Assembly (NCBI RefSeq): GCF_018403185.1
Contig: NZ_BOSE01000014.1
Coordinates: 1-64,000, forward strand
Source: Paenibacillus montaniterrae
GTDB lineage: Bacteria > Bacillota > Bacilli > Paenibacillales > Paenibacillaceae
DNA: 64,000 bases
Direction of reading: 5' to 3'
Shown here: positions 43,987-51,364 of the stretch, one piece after another
Layout: each line of letters starts with the position of its first letter
Position numbering within the stretch: position 1 is the stretch's first letter
Position numbers and translations under genes: made by a program
Notes under the pieces: model-generated
Told to the model about the DNA's origin: nothing
The model's input: the letters and a program-made list of their open reading frames with translations, nothing else
Databases searched by the model: none

Positions 43987-45063
43987 TTAGTCGTTATGTC
44001 CAGACGCCTGGCGGGCGAGCTCCTTTCGGACAATCGGTGCTACTTTGGTGCCTAGAAGCTCAATCGTCCGCAGCAAGTCGCGATGCGGCAGCGAACTAAA
44101 ATCGTTGTACATCATAAAGCGAGTCAAGCCAAGGTTCTTATGGAGCAGCACGATTTTTTCTGCGACGTATTCGGGATCTCCGACGTAAAGAGCGCCGTGA
44201 AGACTGCGGGCTGAGTCGTACGAGTCTCGTGTATAGGTAGACCAGCCTCGTTCCCGTCCAATGTGGTTCATTTGACCAGCCATGACAGGGTAATACCGCT
44301 CAGCTGCCTCTTGTGTCGTATTCGCAATAAAGCCATGCGAATGTGTAGCAATTTGCAGCTTATTCGGATCGTGACCGGCTCTCACAGCGGCTTCTTTATA
44401 AAGCTCCACTAAAGGTGCGAATCTTTGCGGCGCTCCGCCTAGAATAGAGAAGACAATCGGAAGTCCCAGCAAGCCGGCCCGAACAGCCGATTCCGGGCTG
44501 CCCCCTGTGCCGATCCAGACAGGCAAAGGCTCCTGCTGTGCACGGGGATAGACGCCCATGCTGTCAATCGCCGGGCGATGACCGCCACGCCAGGTCACCT
44601 TTTCGGATGCGCGAATCTTCAACAGCAGTTCCAGTTTCTCTTCATACAATTCCTCATAATCTTTCAGGTCATAGCCGAATAGTGGGAACGATTCGATGAA
44701 CGAACCCCGTCCGGCCATGATCTCCGCTCGCCCATTCGACAGACCGTCCAACGTTGCAAAGTCCTGATATACCCGCACCGGATCGTCTGAAGATAGCACC
44801 GTTACAGCGCTCGAGAGCCGGATCCGCTTCGTTGTAGCTGCAGCTGCTGCCAGAATGACAGCTGGCGAGGAGCTTGTGTATTCGATCCGATGATGCTCGC
44901 CGATGGCATAGACGTCAAGGCCGACCTGATCTGCCAATTGGATTTCTTCGATTGCTTGGCGCAGCCTCTCGGCATGCGAGACACCGCCATTTCCGGGATT
45001 TGCATGGAGAAAGGTGCTCATTCCAATCTCCATTGTATTTGTTTGACTGCTTATACCGCTCAT
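43987..45063 (-). CDS. LLM class (luciferase-like) flavin-dependent oxidoreductase
   Basis: Flavin-dependent monooxygenase of 358 residues. It has MEIGMSTFLHANPG, then LDVYAIGEHHRIEYTSSSP (EHH motif), SNGRAEIMAGRGSF, and PLPVWIGTGGSPESA, all usual in the single-component LLM group. It would use reduced FMN to oxidise an unknown substrate. SD AAGGAGAG precedes the ATG. It is flanked by an ArsR regulator upstream and an MFS exporter downstream; all three promoters share an ArsR-type site, so they form a small regulon. Confidence 0.9.
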   Translation of the reverse strand: MSGISSQTNTMEIGMSTFLHANPGNGGVSHAERLRQAIEEIQLADQVGLDVYAIGEHHRIEYTSSSPAVILAAAAATTKRIRLSSAVTVLSSDDPVRVYQDFATLDGLSNGRAEIMAGRGSFIESFPLFGYDLKDYEELYEEKLELLLKIRASEKVTWRGGHRPAIDSMGVYPRAQQEPLPVWIGTGGSPESAVRAGLLGLPIVFSILGGAPQRFAPLVELYKEAAVRAGHDPNKLQIATHSHGFIANTTQEAAERYYPVMAGQMNHIGRERGWSTYTRDSYDSARSLHGALYVGDPEYVAEKIVLLHKNLGLTRFMMYNDFSSLPHRDLLRTIELLGTKVAPIVRKELARQASGHND

Positions 45064-45121
45064 AGCTATTCTCTCCTTCTTAATATTGGATTAGGGATAA
45101 TGAATTCCATCGTTTCTACTG

Positions 45122-45137
45122 TTCTAAAAATATAGAA
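45122..45137. promoter_or_regulatory. ArsR-type operator at the LLM oxidoreductase gene
   Basis: TTCTAAAAATATAGAA, the most symmetric copy (arms TTCTA/TAGAA), 59 bp before the LLM start. Confidence 0.7.
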
Positions 45138-45153
45138 ATGATTTTGAAAAAAA

Positions 45154-45435
45154 TTACGCCAACAAAAATGGCGCAAATTTTTCCGCTACTTTTCGATTGA
45201 CGTTATAGTGAATAAACGATCCATTCTTGCGAGAATCAATCAAGCCAGAGTCCGTCAATTGCTTTAAATGATGCGATAGCGTCGAGCCTGCAACCGTTTC
45301 AAGCCTTTCGCCGACAGCCGTGAAGCATAAATTACTCTCCTTCGCGAGCAGTAAAGCGATTTTCAAGCGGGTTGGCTCCCCCAAAGCTTTGTACACTTTA
45401 ACCGCTTGCCCGATATCTTCTTGATTTTCTCCCAC
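45154..45435 (-). CDS. ArsR family transcriptional regulator
   Basis: Winged-helix repressor of 93 residues with ALGEPTRLKIALLLAKES, recognition region STLSHHLKQLTDSGLI, and wing RKNGSFIHYNV. It has no metal Cys pair in the usual place. GTG 45435 has GGAGGTG six bases upstream, better than ATG 45456. An operator copy sits in front of it, and the same site precedes the LLM and MFS genes downstream. The effector is probably an organic molecule or reactive species rather than arsenic. Confidence 0.85.
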   Translation of the reverse strand: MGENQEDIGQAVKVYKALGEPTRLKIALLLAKESNLCFTAVGERLETVAGSTLSHHLKQLTDSGLIDSRKNGSFIHYNVNRKVAEKFAPFLLA

Positions 45436-45465
45436 TGTATCCACCTCCCCGCACATCTTCTGCAG

Positions 45466-45481
45466 TTCTATAACTATCGAA
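45466..45481. promoter_or_regulatory. ArsR-type operator at the arsR gene
   Basis: TTCTATAACTATCGAA, 30 bp before the GTG start; same family as 43883-43898 and 45122-45137. Confidence 0.65.
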
Positions 45482-45539
45482 ATCAATATTAGCACCATAT
45501 CGTTCAAATGTAAAGGGCGTATTTGTTTTGATACCTATA

Positions 45540-45580
45540 ATCATGCATCATCTTCCGAAAAGCAGAAGATGATGCATGAT
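45540..45580. repeat. 41-base perfect hairpin
   Basis: Arms of 16 bases (ATCATGCATCATCTTC and complement) around a 9-base loop. No T tract follows. It lies at the border of the duplicated MFS fragment; origin unclear. Confidence 0.6.
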
Positions 45581-45602
45581 AGTCGGTTTCAATCAGGTGC
45601 AG

Positions 45603-45867
45603 CAGCCACGAATGCGTATAGGTAACGGTTAGAGAAAGGAGAAGCAGCGCTATGACGTGCAAGAGCATTCCCCCTGACAGCGTCGGGAATACGCCCCATT
45701 TATCCGTGCTGAAACCGCCGAATTTCGATCCGAGCAGGCTAGCGATGCCGAAAGCCAACAGCCAACAGCACTCCGCTCATTATCCCTTCCTTCAATCCGG
45801 CAACATTAAGTAGATATGGTGAAATGTAGGTGTAGGCGATCGAGTATCCACCAAGCCAGAAAGTCGA
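45603..45867 (-). pseudogene. duplicated fragment of the MFS exporter gene at 47992
   Basis: This stretch matches 48296-48547 almost base for base, with scattered substitutions and one 8-base tandem duplication (CAGCCAAC) that breaks the frame. The readable part gives FGIASLLGSKFGGFSTDKWG. Flanks on both sides are unrelated to MFS. It is a remnant of an exporter copy, non-functional. Confidence 0.85.
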
Positions 45868-45934
45868 ACACTTATGCTTTGCGGATGATTGCCATCCGGC
45901 GCGCATTGTTCCAGGAGGTTGCTTTTGTTGGGTA

Positions 45935-47551
45935 TCATTTCTTCCAGTTTTCTACAAAATAATCTACCGCCGCCTGCTCAATTACCAGCCCTTCTGTGTA
46001 TCGCTCCATAAACAAAGCAAAGCCATCCACATCTGCGCTGTCTGGGTAAACCTCTTGTACTTCTGCATCATTAAATACTTTAGTGGTAAGATAATCTACC
46101 AAGCTCTCGTGCTGTTCCTTGTTAATCATATAGGATGCCAAAATTGCCATCCCCCATGCGCCACCCTCTCCAGCTGTAGACATGACCGAAACAGGAACAT
46201 TCAGTGCTGCGGCACACATTTTTTGACCGACAAGGGGCGTTTTGAACAACCCGCCATGTGCCAAAATACCATCAATCGTTATATGCTCTTTCAGTGTCAA
46301 AATATCCATTCCGAGCCTTAGCGCAGCAAATGCGGTATAAAAATGTGTTCTCATAAAGTTAGCCAAATTGAAGCGGCTTTCTGGGGAACGAACGAACAGT
46401 GGACGACCTTGTGCTAGCCCGGTAATGCTCTCGCCTGAATAGTAGCCGTAGCTTAGCAAGCCACCTCCGTCGGCGTCAGCTTCCAGTGCTTTATTGAACA
46501 ATACACTGAATATCTGGTTTGTATCAGGTTTTATTCCCATTGCTTCATAAGATTCGCAAAACAATCTGACCCATGCATTAATATCGCTGGAGCAGTTGTT
46601 AGCAAAAGTCATACCGACGGGGCTGCCATCAGGTGTTGACATGATGTCAATCTCAGGATACACCGTAGATAAATCTTTCTCCAGTACAAACATCGCAAAA
46701 ATCGATGTGCCTACGGAGATATTACCGGTACGCTTTTTAACGCTATTCGTAGCAACCATGCCTGTTGCGCCATCACCTTCTGGGGGACATAGCGGAATGC
46801 CATTTTGCAAGCTGCCTGATGGATCTAATAGCCTTGCACCTGCTTCAGTGAGATACCCGGCATGCTCACCCGCGGTATGAACCTTAGGCAAAATATCTTT
46901 GAGATTCCACGGGTAGCCTTTATCGGCAATTAGTTCGTCGAATTGCTTCATCATTTTTTCATTATATTGCTGTGCAGATTCATCGATTGGAAACATACCA
47001 GAAGCATCCCCTATTCCAAGTGCCTTGCTGCCAGTCAACAGCCAATGTACGTAACCCGACAACGTTGTAAGATAATCTATGCTAGTGATATGATCTTCAT
47101 CGTTTAAAATCGCTTGATACAAATGTGCGATGCTCCAGCGCTGAGGAATTTTAAATTGGAATTTCTCGGTTAGCACCGATGCAGCTGTACTCGTTGTAAT
47201 ATTGCGCCATGTACGAAATGGAACCAATGGCTCGCCTGCTTGGTCAAGTACAATATAGCCCTGCATCATAGCAGAACATCCGATTGAACCGATTTTTTGC
47301 AGGATTACGCCATAATTATTTTCAATTTCTTGCTTTAATAGGTGATAGGTTTCTTGCAACCCATTGATTATTTCGTTGAAATTGTAAGTCCAATAACCGT
47401 CAATCAATTGATTTTCCCATTCATAAGTGCTGGAAGCGATTATTTCAAAATTGTAATCAATCAGTACAGCCTTAATTCTTGTAGATCCAAATTCAATCCC
47501 AAGCGAGGTTTCTCCTTTAAGTATCGTCGCCTGCTTAACATTTTGATCCAT
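45935..47551 (-). CDS. FGGY family sugar kinase (xylulokinase-like)
   Basis: ATP-dependent carbohydrate kinase of 538 residues. N-terminal phosphate loop GIEFGSTRIKAVLID, middle SGYVHWLLTGSKALGIGDAS, PEGDGATGMVATNS, and C-terminal ATP-site GGAWGMAILAS are consistent with the FGGY fold. ATG 47551 follows AGGAGG at 11 bases. It stands alone, without isomerase or transporter, but its promoter carries a large XylR-like palindrome. This supports a pentulose such as xylulose or ribulose as substrate (inferred). Confidence 0.85.
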   Translation of the reverse strand: MDQNVKQATILKGETSLGIEFGSTRIKAVLIDYNFEIIASSTYEWENQLIDGYWTYNFNEIINGLQETYHLLKQEIENNYGVILQKIGSIGCSAMMQGYIVLDQAGEPLVPFRTWRNITTSTAASVLTEKFQFKIPQRWSIAHLYQAILNDEDHITSIDYLTTLSGYVHWLLTGSKALGIGDASGMFPIDESAQQYNEKMMKQFDELIADKGYPWNLKDILPKVHTAGEHAGYLTEAGARLLDPSGSLQNGIPLCPPEGDGATGMVATNSVKKRTGNISVGTSIFAMFVLEKDLSTVYPEIDIMSTPDGSPVGMTFANNCSSDINAWVRLFCESYEAMGIKPDTNQIFSVLFNKALEADADGGGLLSYGYYSGESITGLAQGRPLFVRSPESRFNLANFMRTHFYTAFAALRLGMDILTLKEHITIDGILAHGGLFKTPLVGQKMCAAALNVPVSVMSTAGEGGAWGMAILASYMINKEQHESLVDYLTTKVFNDAEVQEVYPDSADVDGFALFMERYTEGLVIEQAAVDYFVENWKK

Positions 47552-47613
47552 GATGGCTTTAGCCTCCTTTAAAATGTATGAGGAAAAGTTTAGGTTGTCT
47601 TGGTGTAATGATA

Positions 47614-47660
47614 ACATTCATAACTTAGTTTGTCTATTAAACAAACTAAGTTATGAATGT
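47614..47660. promoter_or_regulatory. XylR-like operator upstream of the sugar kinase
   Basis: Perfect 19-bp arms (ACATTCATAACTTAGTTTG and complement) around a 9-base centre. The inner part TTAGTTTGT...ACAAACTAA resembles the xylose repressor operator of Bacillus as I recall it. On the minus strand TAGACA-17-TATCAT overlaps it as a promoter. Confidence 0.6.
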
Positions 47661-47716
47661 CGGATTGTGACATCTACTTCACCGCTGCTCGCAAACTTAT
47701 TTGCTTCTCTTGTTTT

Positions 47717-47935
47717 GCGCAGCCCTTTACTGGAGCAACTTTGTCTTACGCTTTGGCGAAGATTACGTTCCGCGACACCGTTTATGTGGTCTCCTTCGTT
47801 CTAATCGGGATGCTGCTTCACCTCAATGAAACGCATGATTGCAGCCTCGATTACCTTAACGCAAGTTCTCATCCTTTCTGGAGTAGTTCTAGCCAATGTG
47901 CAGGGACAGCGAACAAGGAAAACACAAGAGGATAA
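47717..47935 (+). pseudogene. C-terminal remnant of an EamA/DMT-type transporter
   Basis: Reads FVLIGMLLHLNE, then, after one extra A, RMIAASITLTQVLILSGVVL and ANVQGQRTRKTQED. The pattern L-N-E-R...GVVLAN is typical of the last helices of EamA drug/metabolite transporters. Only the end remains, with a frameshift. Its terminator is still present at 47939-47984. Confidence 0.45.
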
Positions 47936-47938
47936 ACA

Positions 47939-47984
47939 AGCCAAAGGGATCGCTTTAGTTCAACGCTCCCTTTGGCTTTTAAAA
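47939..47984. terminator. terminator between the remnant and the MFS gene
   Basis: AGCCAAAGGGA...TCCCTTTGGCT followed by TTTAAAA; also serves the convergent MFS gene. Confidence 0.8.
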
Positions 47985-47991
47985 TGGCAAC

Positions 47992-49188
47992 TTATCCGGA
48001 ATACTCTGCGGTACGTTGACGGCCGGCACTCATTCGCATCCTCAAGAACGACACCACCACGATCGCAATAGCGACTCCAACCATCCCGACCCATGTAATG
48101 GATGACAAAGACACACGGTCGACCATCACGCCTCCAATTGCAGCACCCGCAGCCATGGACAATTGCATCATGGATTGGTTCAGGCTCAGCATAATTCCAG
48201 AATAATTCGGTTCAATCCGAACCAGATTGACTTGTTGCGTTGGACCGGAGGACCATGCCGCAAACGACCATAAGATCAGGAGGATGACGATCGGCAGCCA
48301 CGAATGCGTATAGGTAACAGTTAGTGATAGGAGAAGCAGCGCTATGACATGCAAGAGCATTCCCCCTGACAGCGTCGGGAATACGCCCCATTTATCCGTG
48401 CTGAAACCTCCGAATTTCGATCCGAGCAGGCTAGCGATGCCGAAAGCCAAAAGCACTCCGCTCAGTATCCCTTCCTTCAATCTGGCAACATTAAGTAGAT
48501 ACGGTGAAATGTAGGTGTAGGCGATCGAGTATCCACCAAGCCAGAAAAAGGTAATCGCCAGCCCTAGCGCTACGTTTCCGTTTTTCAAGAAGGCAAGTTG
48601 TTTTGACAGCGGAATCGGTTTATCGCCTTGAACTCGAGGGATGATGGCGTACAGAACGAACATAGCCGCCAGACCGGCTAGTGCCAATATACCAAAAACA
48701 GCTTTCCATCCGAGTTGAGCTGCAACGATACGTCCAAGCGGCACGCCGATAATCAAGGAAGCGGTAAAGCCCATCACCACTGTAGCAATCGCGCTGGCTT
48801 GTTTGCCTGGGGCGGCAATTTTCGCGGCGATGTCCAAAGCGGTTACCACGACCATTCCCGCGCCTAGAGCCATGATGACGCGAGCTGCGAGAAACGATGC
48901 GTAGCCAGGCAAAGCGAATGACAGTATATTCCCAATTACGAAGATGCCTAGCGCCCAAACCAGCAGTTTATGTCTTTCCACCTTAGCAGTCAACGCCATA
49001 AGAATCGGGGTGCCAATCGCGTATACAAAGGAAAAAATCGTGACTAACTGCCCCGCAGAAGTAACGGAAATCCCCATTGTATCCGAGATCTTATCCAAAA
49101 TGCCGGAAATAACGTACTCTGATGTACCCACCAAAAAAGTAACTAATGCCAATAAATAGACTTTCCACGTATTAGACAATGCATTCAC
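47992..49188 (-). CDS. MFS exporter, DHA1 drug:H+ antiporter type
   Basis: Membrane transporter of 398 residues with about 12 helices. It starts NTWKVYLLALVTFLVGTSEY and has ALTAKVERHKLLVWALG and GFTASLIIGVPLGR. It is a close paralogue of 21592 and 42681, and source of the fragment at 45603. SD AAAGGAGAA precedes the ATG. Upstream lies an ArsR gene on the same strand; an inverted repeat like the one in the arsR promoter precedes this gene, so it is likely controlled by that ArsR. Confidence 0.9.
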   Translation of the reverse strand: MNALSNTWKVYLLALVTFLVGTSEYVISGILDKISDTMGISVTSAGQLVTIFSFVYAIGTPILMALTAKVERHKLLVWALGIFVIGNILSFALPGYASFLAARVIMALGAGMVVVTALDIAAKIAAPGKQASAIATVVMGFTASLIIGVPLGRIVAAQLGWKAVFGILALAGLAAMFVLYAIIPRVQGDKPIPLSKQLAFLKNGNVALGLAITFFWLGGYSIAYTYISPYLLNVARLKEGILSGVLLAFGIASLLGSKFGGFSTDKWGVFPTLSGGMLLHVIALLLLSLTVTYTHSWLPIVILLILWSFAAWSSGPTQQVNLVRIEPNYSGIMLSLNQSMMQLSMAAGAAIGGVMVDRVSLSSITWVGMVGVAIAIVVVSFLRMRMSAGRQRTAEYSG

Positions 49189-49242
49189 TTCTCCTTTTTG
49201 TTATTTAATAGTTATCAATATGAGGACCCGTTCAACGAATAT

Positions 49243-49266
49243 ACATATCGTAATATGTCGATATGT
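49243..49266. promoter_or_regulatory. ArsR-type operator at the MFS gene
   Basis: 24-bp site with arms ACATATCG and CGATATGT, 55 bp before the MFS start. A matching site with an imperfect second arm lies in the arsR promoter at 49623-49644. Confidence 0.65.
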
Positions 49267-49271
49267 TTGAT

Positions 49272-49305
49272 CAAAAAAAACTGAATACGTTTGAGGTATT
49301 CAGTT
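49272..49305 (-). terminator. terminator of the arsR gene
   Basis: AACTGAATA...TATTCAGTT with eight T on the minus strand, just after the arsR stop. Confidence 0.85.
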
Positions 49306-49309
49306 TAGA

Positions 49310-49612
49310 TTAGAGTTTCTGGTTCAAATATGCAGCCAACTCGCTGATCTTCTCTTCGTCTCGCTTGTAGTACGTGTACTTGCCAATCCGCTCGGTTCGA
49401 ATCAATCCGGCCCGTTGTAGAATGGACAAATACTGTGACGCTGTCGACTGTGTCATGTTCAACTTATCCGTCACTTGACTGACACACACCCCGATTTTCC
49501 TCATATCCACTCCTTCATGGGGCACAAAATGTTTTTCGGGCTCCTTAAGCCACTGTAAAATTTGTAATCTCGACTCGTTAGACAACGCTTTGAACACTTC
49601 AATTGGATCCAT
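49310..49612 (-). CDS. ArsR family transcriptional regulator
   Basis: Winged-helix repressor of 100 residues starting MDPIEVFKALSNESRLQILQ, with recognition segment MTQSTASQYLSILQRAGLI and wing RIGKYTYYKRDEEK. Cys43 (GVCVSQV) is the only Cys, so a redox or organic signal is more likely than a metal. A near-consensus promoter with the operator in its spacer precedes it. It lies upstream of the MFS exporter, likely its main target. Confidence 0.9.
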   Translation of the reverse strand: MDPIEVFKALSNESRLQILQWLKEPEKHFVPHEGVDMRKIGVCVSQVTDKLNMTQSTASQYLSILQRAGLIRTERIGKYTYYKRDEEKISELAAYLNQKL

Positions 49613-49619
49613 GCCTTTT

Positions 49620-49647
49620 ATTATATCTACATTTTGCGATATGTCAA
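49620..49647 (-). promoter_or_regulatory. arsR promoter with embedded operator
   Basis: Minus strand TTGACA, 16-bp spacer, TATAAT. The spacer contains most of a copy of the ACATATCG site, so bound repressor would cover both boxes. Confidence 0.8.
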
Positions 49648-49691
49648 TCTCACTTAGTGTTTCTCCTCCTCCACCTCTACTCTCGCTGATT

Positions 49692-50297
49692 TTATTCCTC
49701 TACGTCGATGCCGGCAGCTCTTAAGTGCCCATAGGCAACGATTTTACTAAACTGAGCTGAAACCTCACTTGCAGAAAGGGGCTTATCGTTTTTAATCCAC
49801 CAAATTACAATTCCCATAAAAGCAGATCCGAGGTATTCGATCAGCAATTCCTTGGATATCGCTAATGGGGAGTTTTGCTGGTCAAGTTTCCACCCCTCAA
49901 TTAATTTATCTTTAACGATATGCTCCATTTTCGCTTGAAACGGATAGATTCGATTCTCTTCAATTAACATGGAACGGTAAAAAATCATATTTAGAGAAAT
50001 ATGCTCCAGTACAGTTTGCATAACCGTCTCGAGTAGAGAAATGCTGAAAGGATTCATGCTGATCGGACAAAGAAGAATGGCGTCCTTTAAATCGCTTAAC
50101 AGTTCATTCATACATGTATCTAATAAATCAGGCTTGTTTTGGTAGTGGAGATAAAACGTATTTCGATTGATCATAGCCCGATCGGCAATATCCTGAACCG
50201 TTATCGCCTCGTATCCTTTTTCCTGAATAAGCTCATAAAACGCCTTTCGAATCGACTGTTTCGTGCGCAGTATTCTTAAGTCGGTTTTCTTATTCAT
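49692..50297 (-). CDS. TetR family transcriptional regulator
   Basis: Repressor of 201 residues with HTH AITVQDIADRAMINRNTFYLHY, of the TetR_C-DUF type seen also at 20814. ATG 50297 lies ten bases after GGGGG; ATG 50306 is too close to it. It is divergent from the tandem NTF2-like gene at 50490. A short dyad GTCGTTAAGCGAC (50324-50336) in the gap could be its site. Effector unknown. Confidence 0.86.
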   Translation of the reverse strand: MNKKTDLRILRTKQSIRKAFYELIQEKGYEAITVQDIADRAMINRNTFYLHYQNKPDLLDTCMNELLSDLKDAILLCPISMNPFSISLLETVMQTVLEHISLNMIFYRSMLIEENRIYPFQAKMEHIVKDKLIEGWKLDQQNSPLAISKELLIEYLGSAFMGIVIWWIKNDKPLSASEVSAQFSKIVAYGHLRAAGIDVEE

Positions 50298-50489
50298 TAT
50301 TTTCATTCCCCCAAATTTTTTAGGTCGTTAAGCGACAACGTTTTATTAGTTGTCTGTTATCCATCATAACTAAAAATATTGAATATTGAGTGTTATATTA
50401 ACCTCTATTATAATGAGCATCAGATAAATAAACAACGTACTGTTCATTATTTATCTAATGACCAAAAAATTTCCAAGGAGGATATTTCA

Positions 50490-51269
50490 ATGACATCTAA
50501 CCAGCAAAATGAGCTTGTTCGCAAGGCAGTCGCCGTCCTGGAAAGCTTCGAGAGCGGCAACCCCGAAGCGATTACGGCTTACGTTCATCCAGATCAATAT
50601 ATTCAGCACAACCAGGCTTTAATCGACGGTCGTGACGCCATGCTTGGCGCACTGGATCATTTAAAAGAGATTGGTACTAAGGTAAGCATTAAGCGGACTT
50701 TAGTCGACGGAAATGTTGTGGCACTACATTCTGTATATGATTTTCACGGCCCTAAAATCGTATTTGATATCTTCCGTTTTGAGAATGGACTCATCGTTGA
50801 ACATTGGGATAATTTGCAGGAGATGGTGGAGAAAACACCAAGCAATCATACGATGATTGACGGACCGGTGACGATTAAGGATATCGACAAGACGGAGGCC
50901 AACAAAGCATTTGTCAAAAGCTATGTAGAGAACATCTTGCTCGGGAAGAACCCTGACTTGCTTCACACTTACTTTGATGGAGATAGCTACATTCAGCATA
51001 GTCCACATATTGCAGACGGCCTTTCTGGTCTTTACGCTGCTTTGCAGGCGCTGAAGCAAAGAAAAGTTGAGTTTCAATATACGCATGTCCATCAAGTCAT
51101 TGGACAAGGTGATTTTGTTCTTGCCGTGAGTGAAGGTCTATTTGATGGTCAACCTACTGCCTTCTACGATTTGTTCCGCGTACAGGATGGAAAGATCGCG
51201 GAGCATTGGGACGTAATCGAGGCCATTTTGCCGGAAGAAAAACGAAAAAATACGAATAGTAGATTTTGA
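50490..51269 (+). CDS. tandem SnoaL/NTF2-like domain protein
   Basis: Protein of 259 residues made of two NTF2-like domains, each with the same landmarks: YIQHNQALIDG...EHWDN in the first and YIQHSPHIADG...EHWDV in the second. This is an internal duplication of a SnoaL-like unit. Such domains bind or isomerise small hydrophobic molecules. ATG 50490 has AAGGAGG eight bases upstream. It faces a TetR repressor and ends at a strong terminator. Confidence 0.86.
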   Translation: MTSNQQNELVRKAVAVLESFESGNPEAITAYVHPDQYIQHNQALIDGRDAMLGALDHLKEIGTKVSIKRTLVDGNVVALHSVYDFHGPKIVFDIFRFENGLIVEHWDNLQEMVEKTPSNHTMIDGPVTIKDIDKTEANKAFVKSYVENILLGKNPDLLHTYFDGDSYIQHSPHIADGLSGLYAALQALKQRKVEFQYTHVHQVIGQGDFVLAVSEGLFDGQPTAFYDLFRVQDGKIAEHWDVIEAILPEEKRKNTNSRF

Positions 51270-51296
51270 AGTTAGATTTTGCAGCTGAATCTAAAG

Positions 51297-51332
51297 AAAG
51301 ACATCGCCGAATTTCATTTCGGCGATGTCTTT
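51297..51332 (+). terminator. terminator after the NTF2-like gene
   Basis: AAAGACATCGCCGAA...TTCGGCGATGTCTTT, 28 bp after the stop. Confidence 0.82.
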
Positions 51333-51364
51333 CGCTTCACGAGTACGACGATGGGGAGAGGATC

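Noticed and set aside
47657..47990. A new intact plus-strand gene
   Set aside because: The readable transporter-like parts lie in two frames and lack the N-terminal helices, so it is a remnant.
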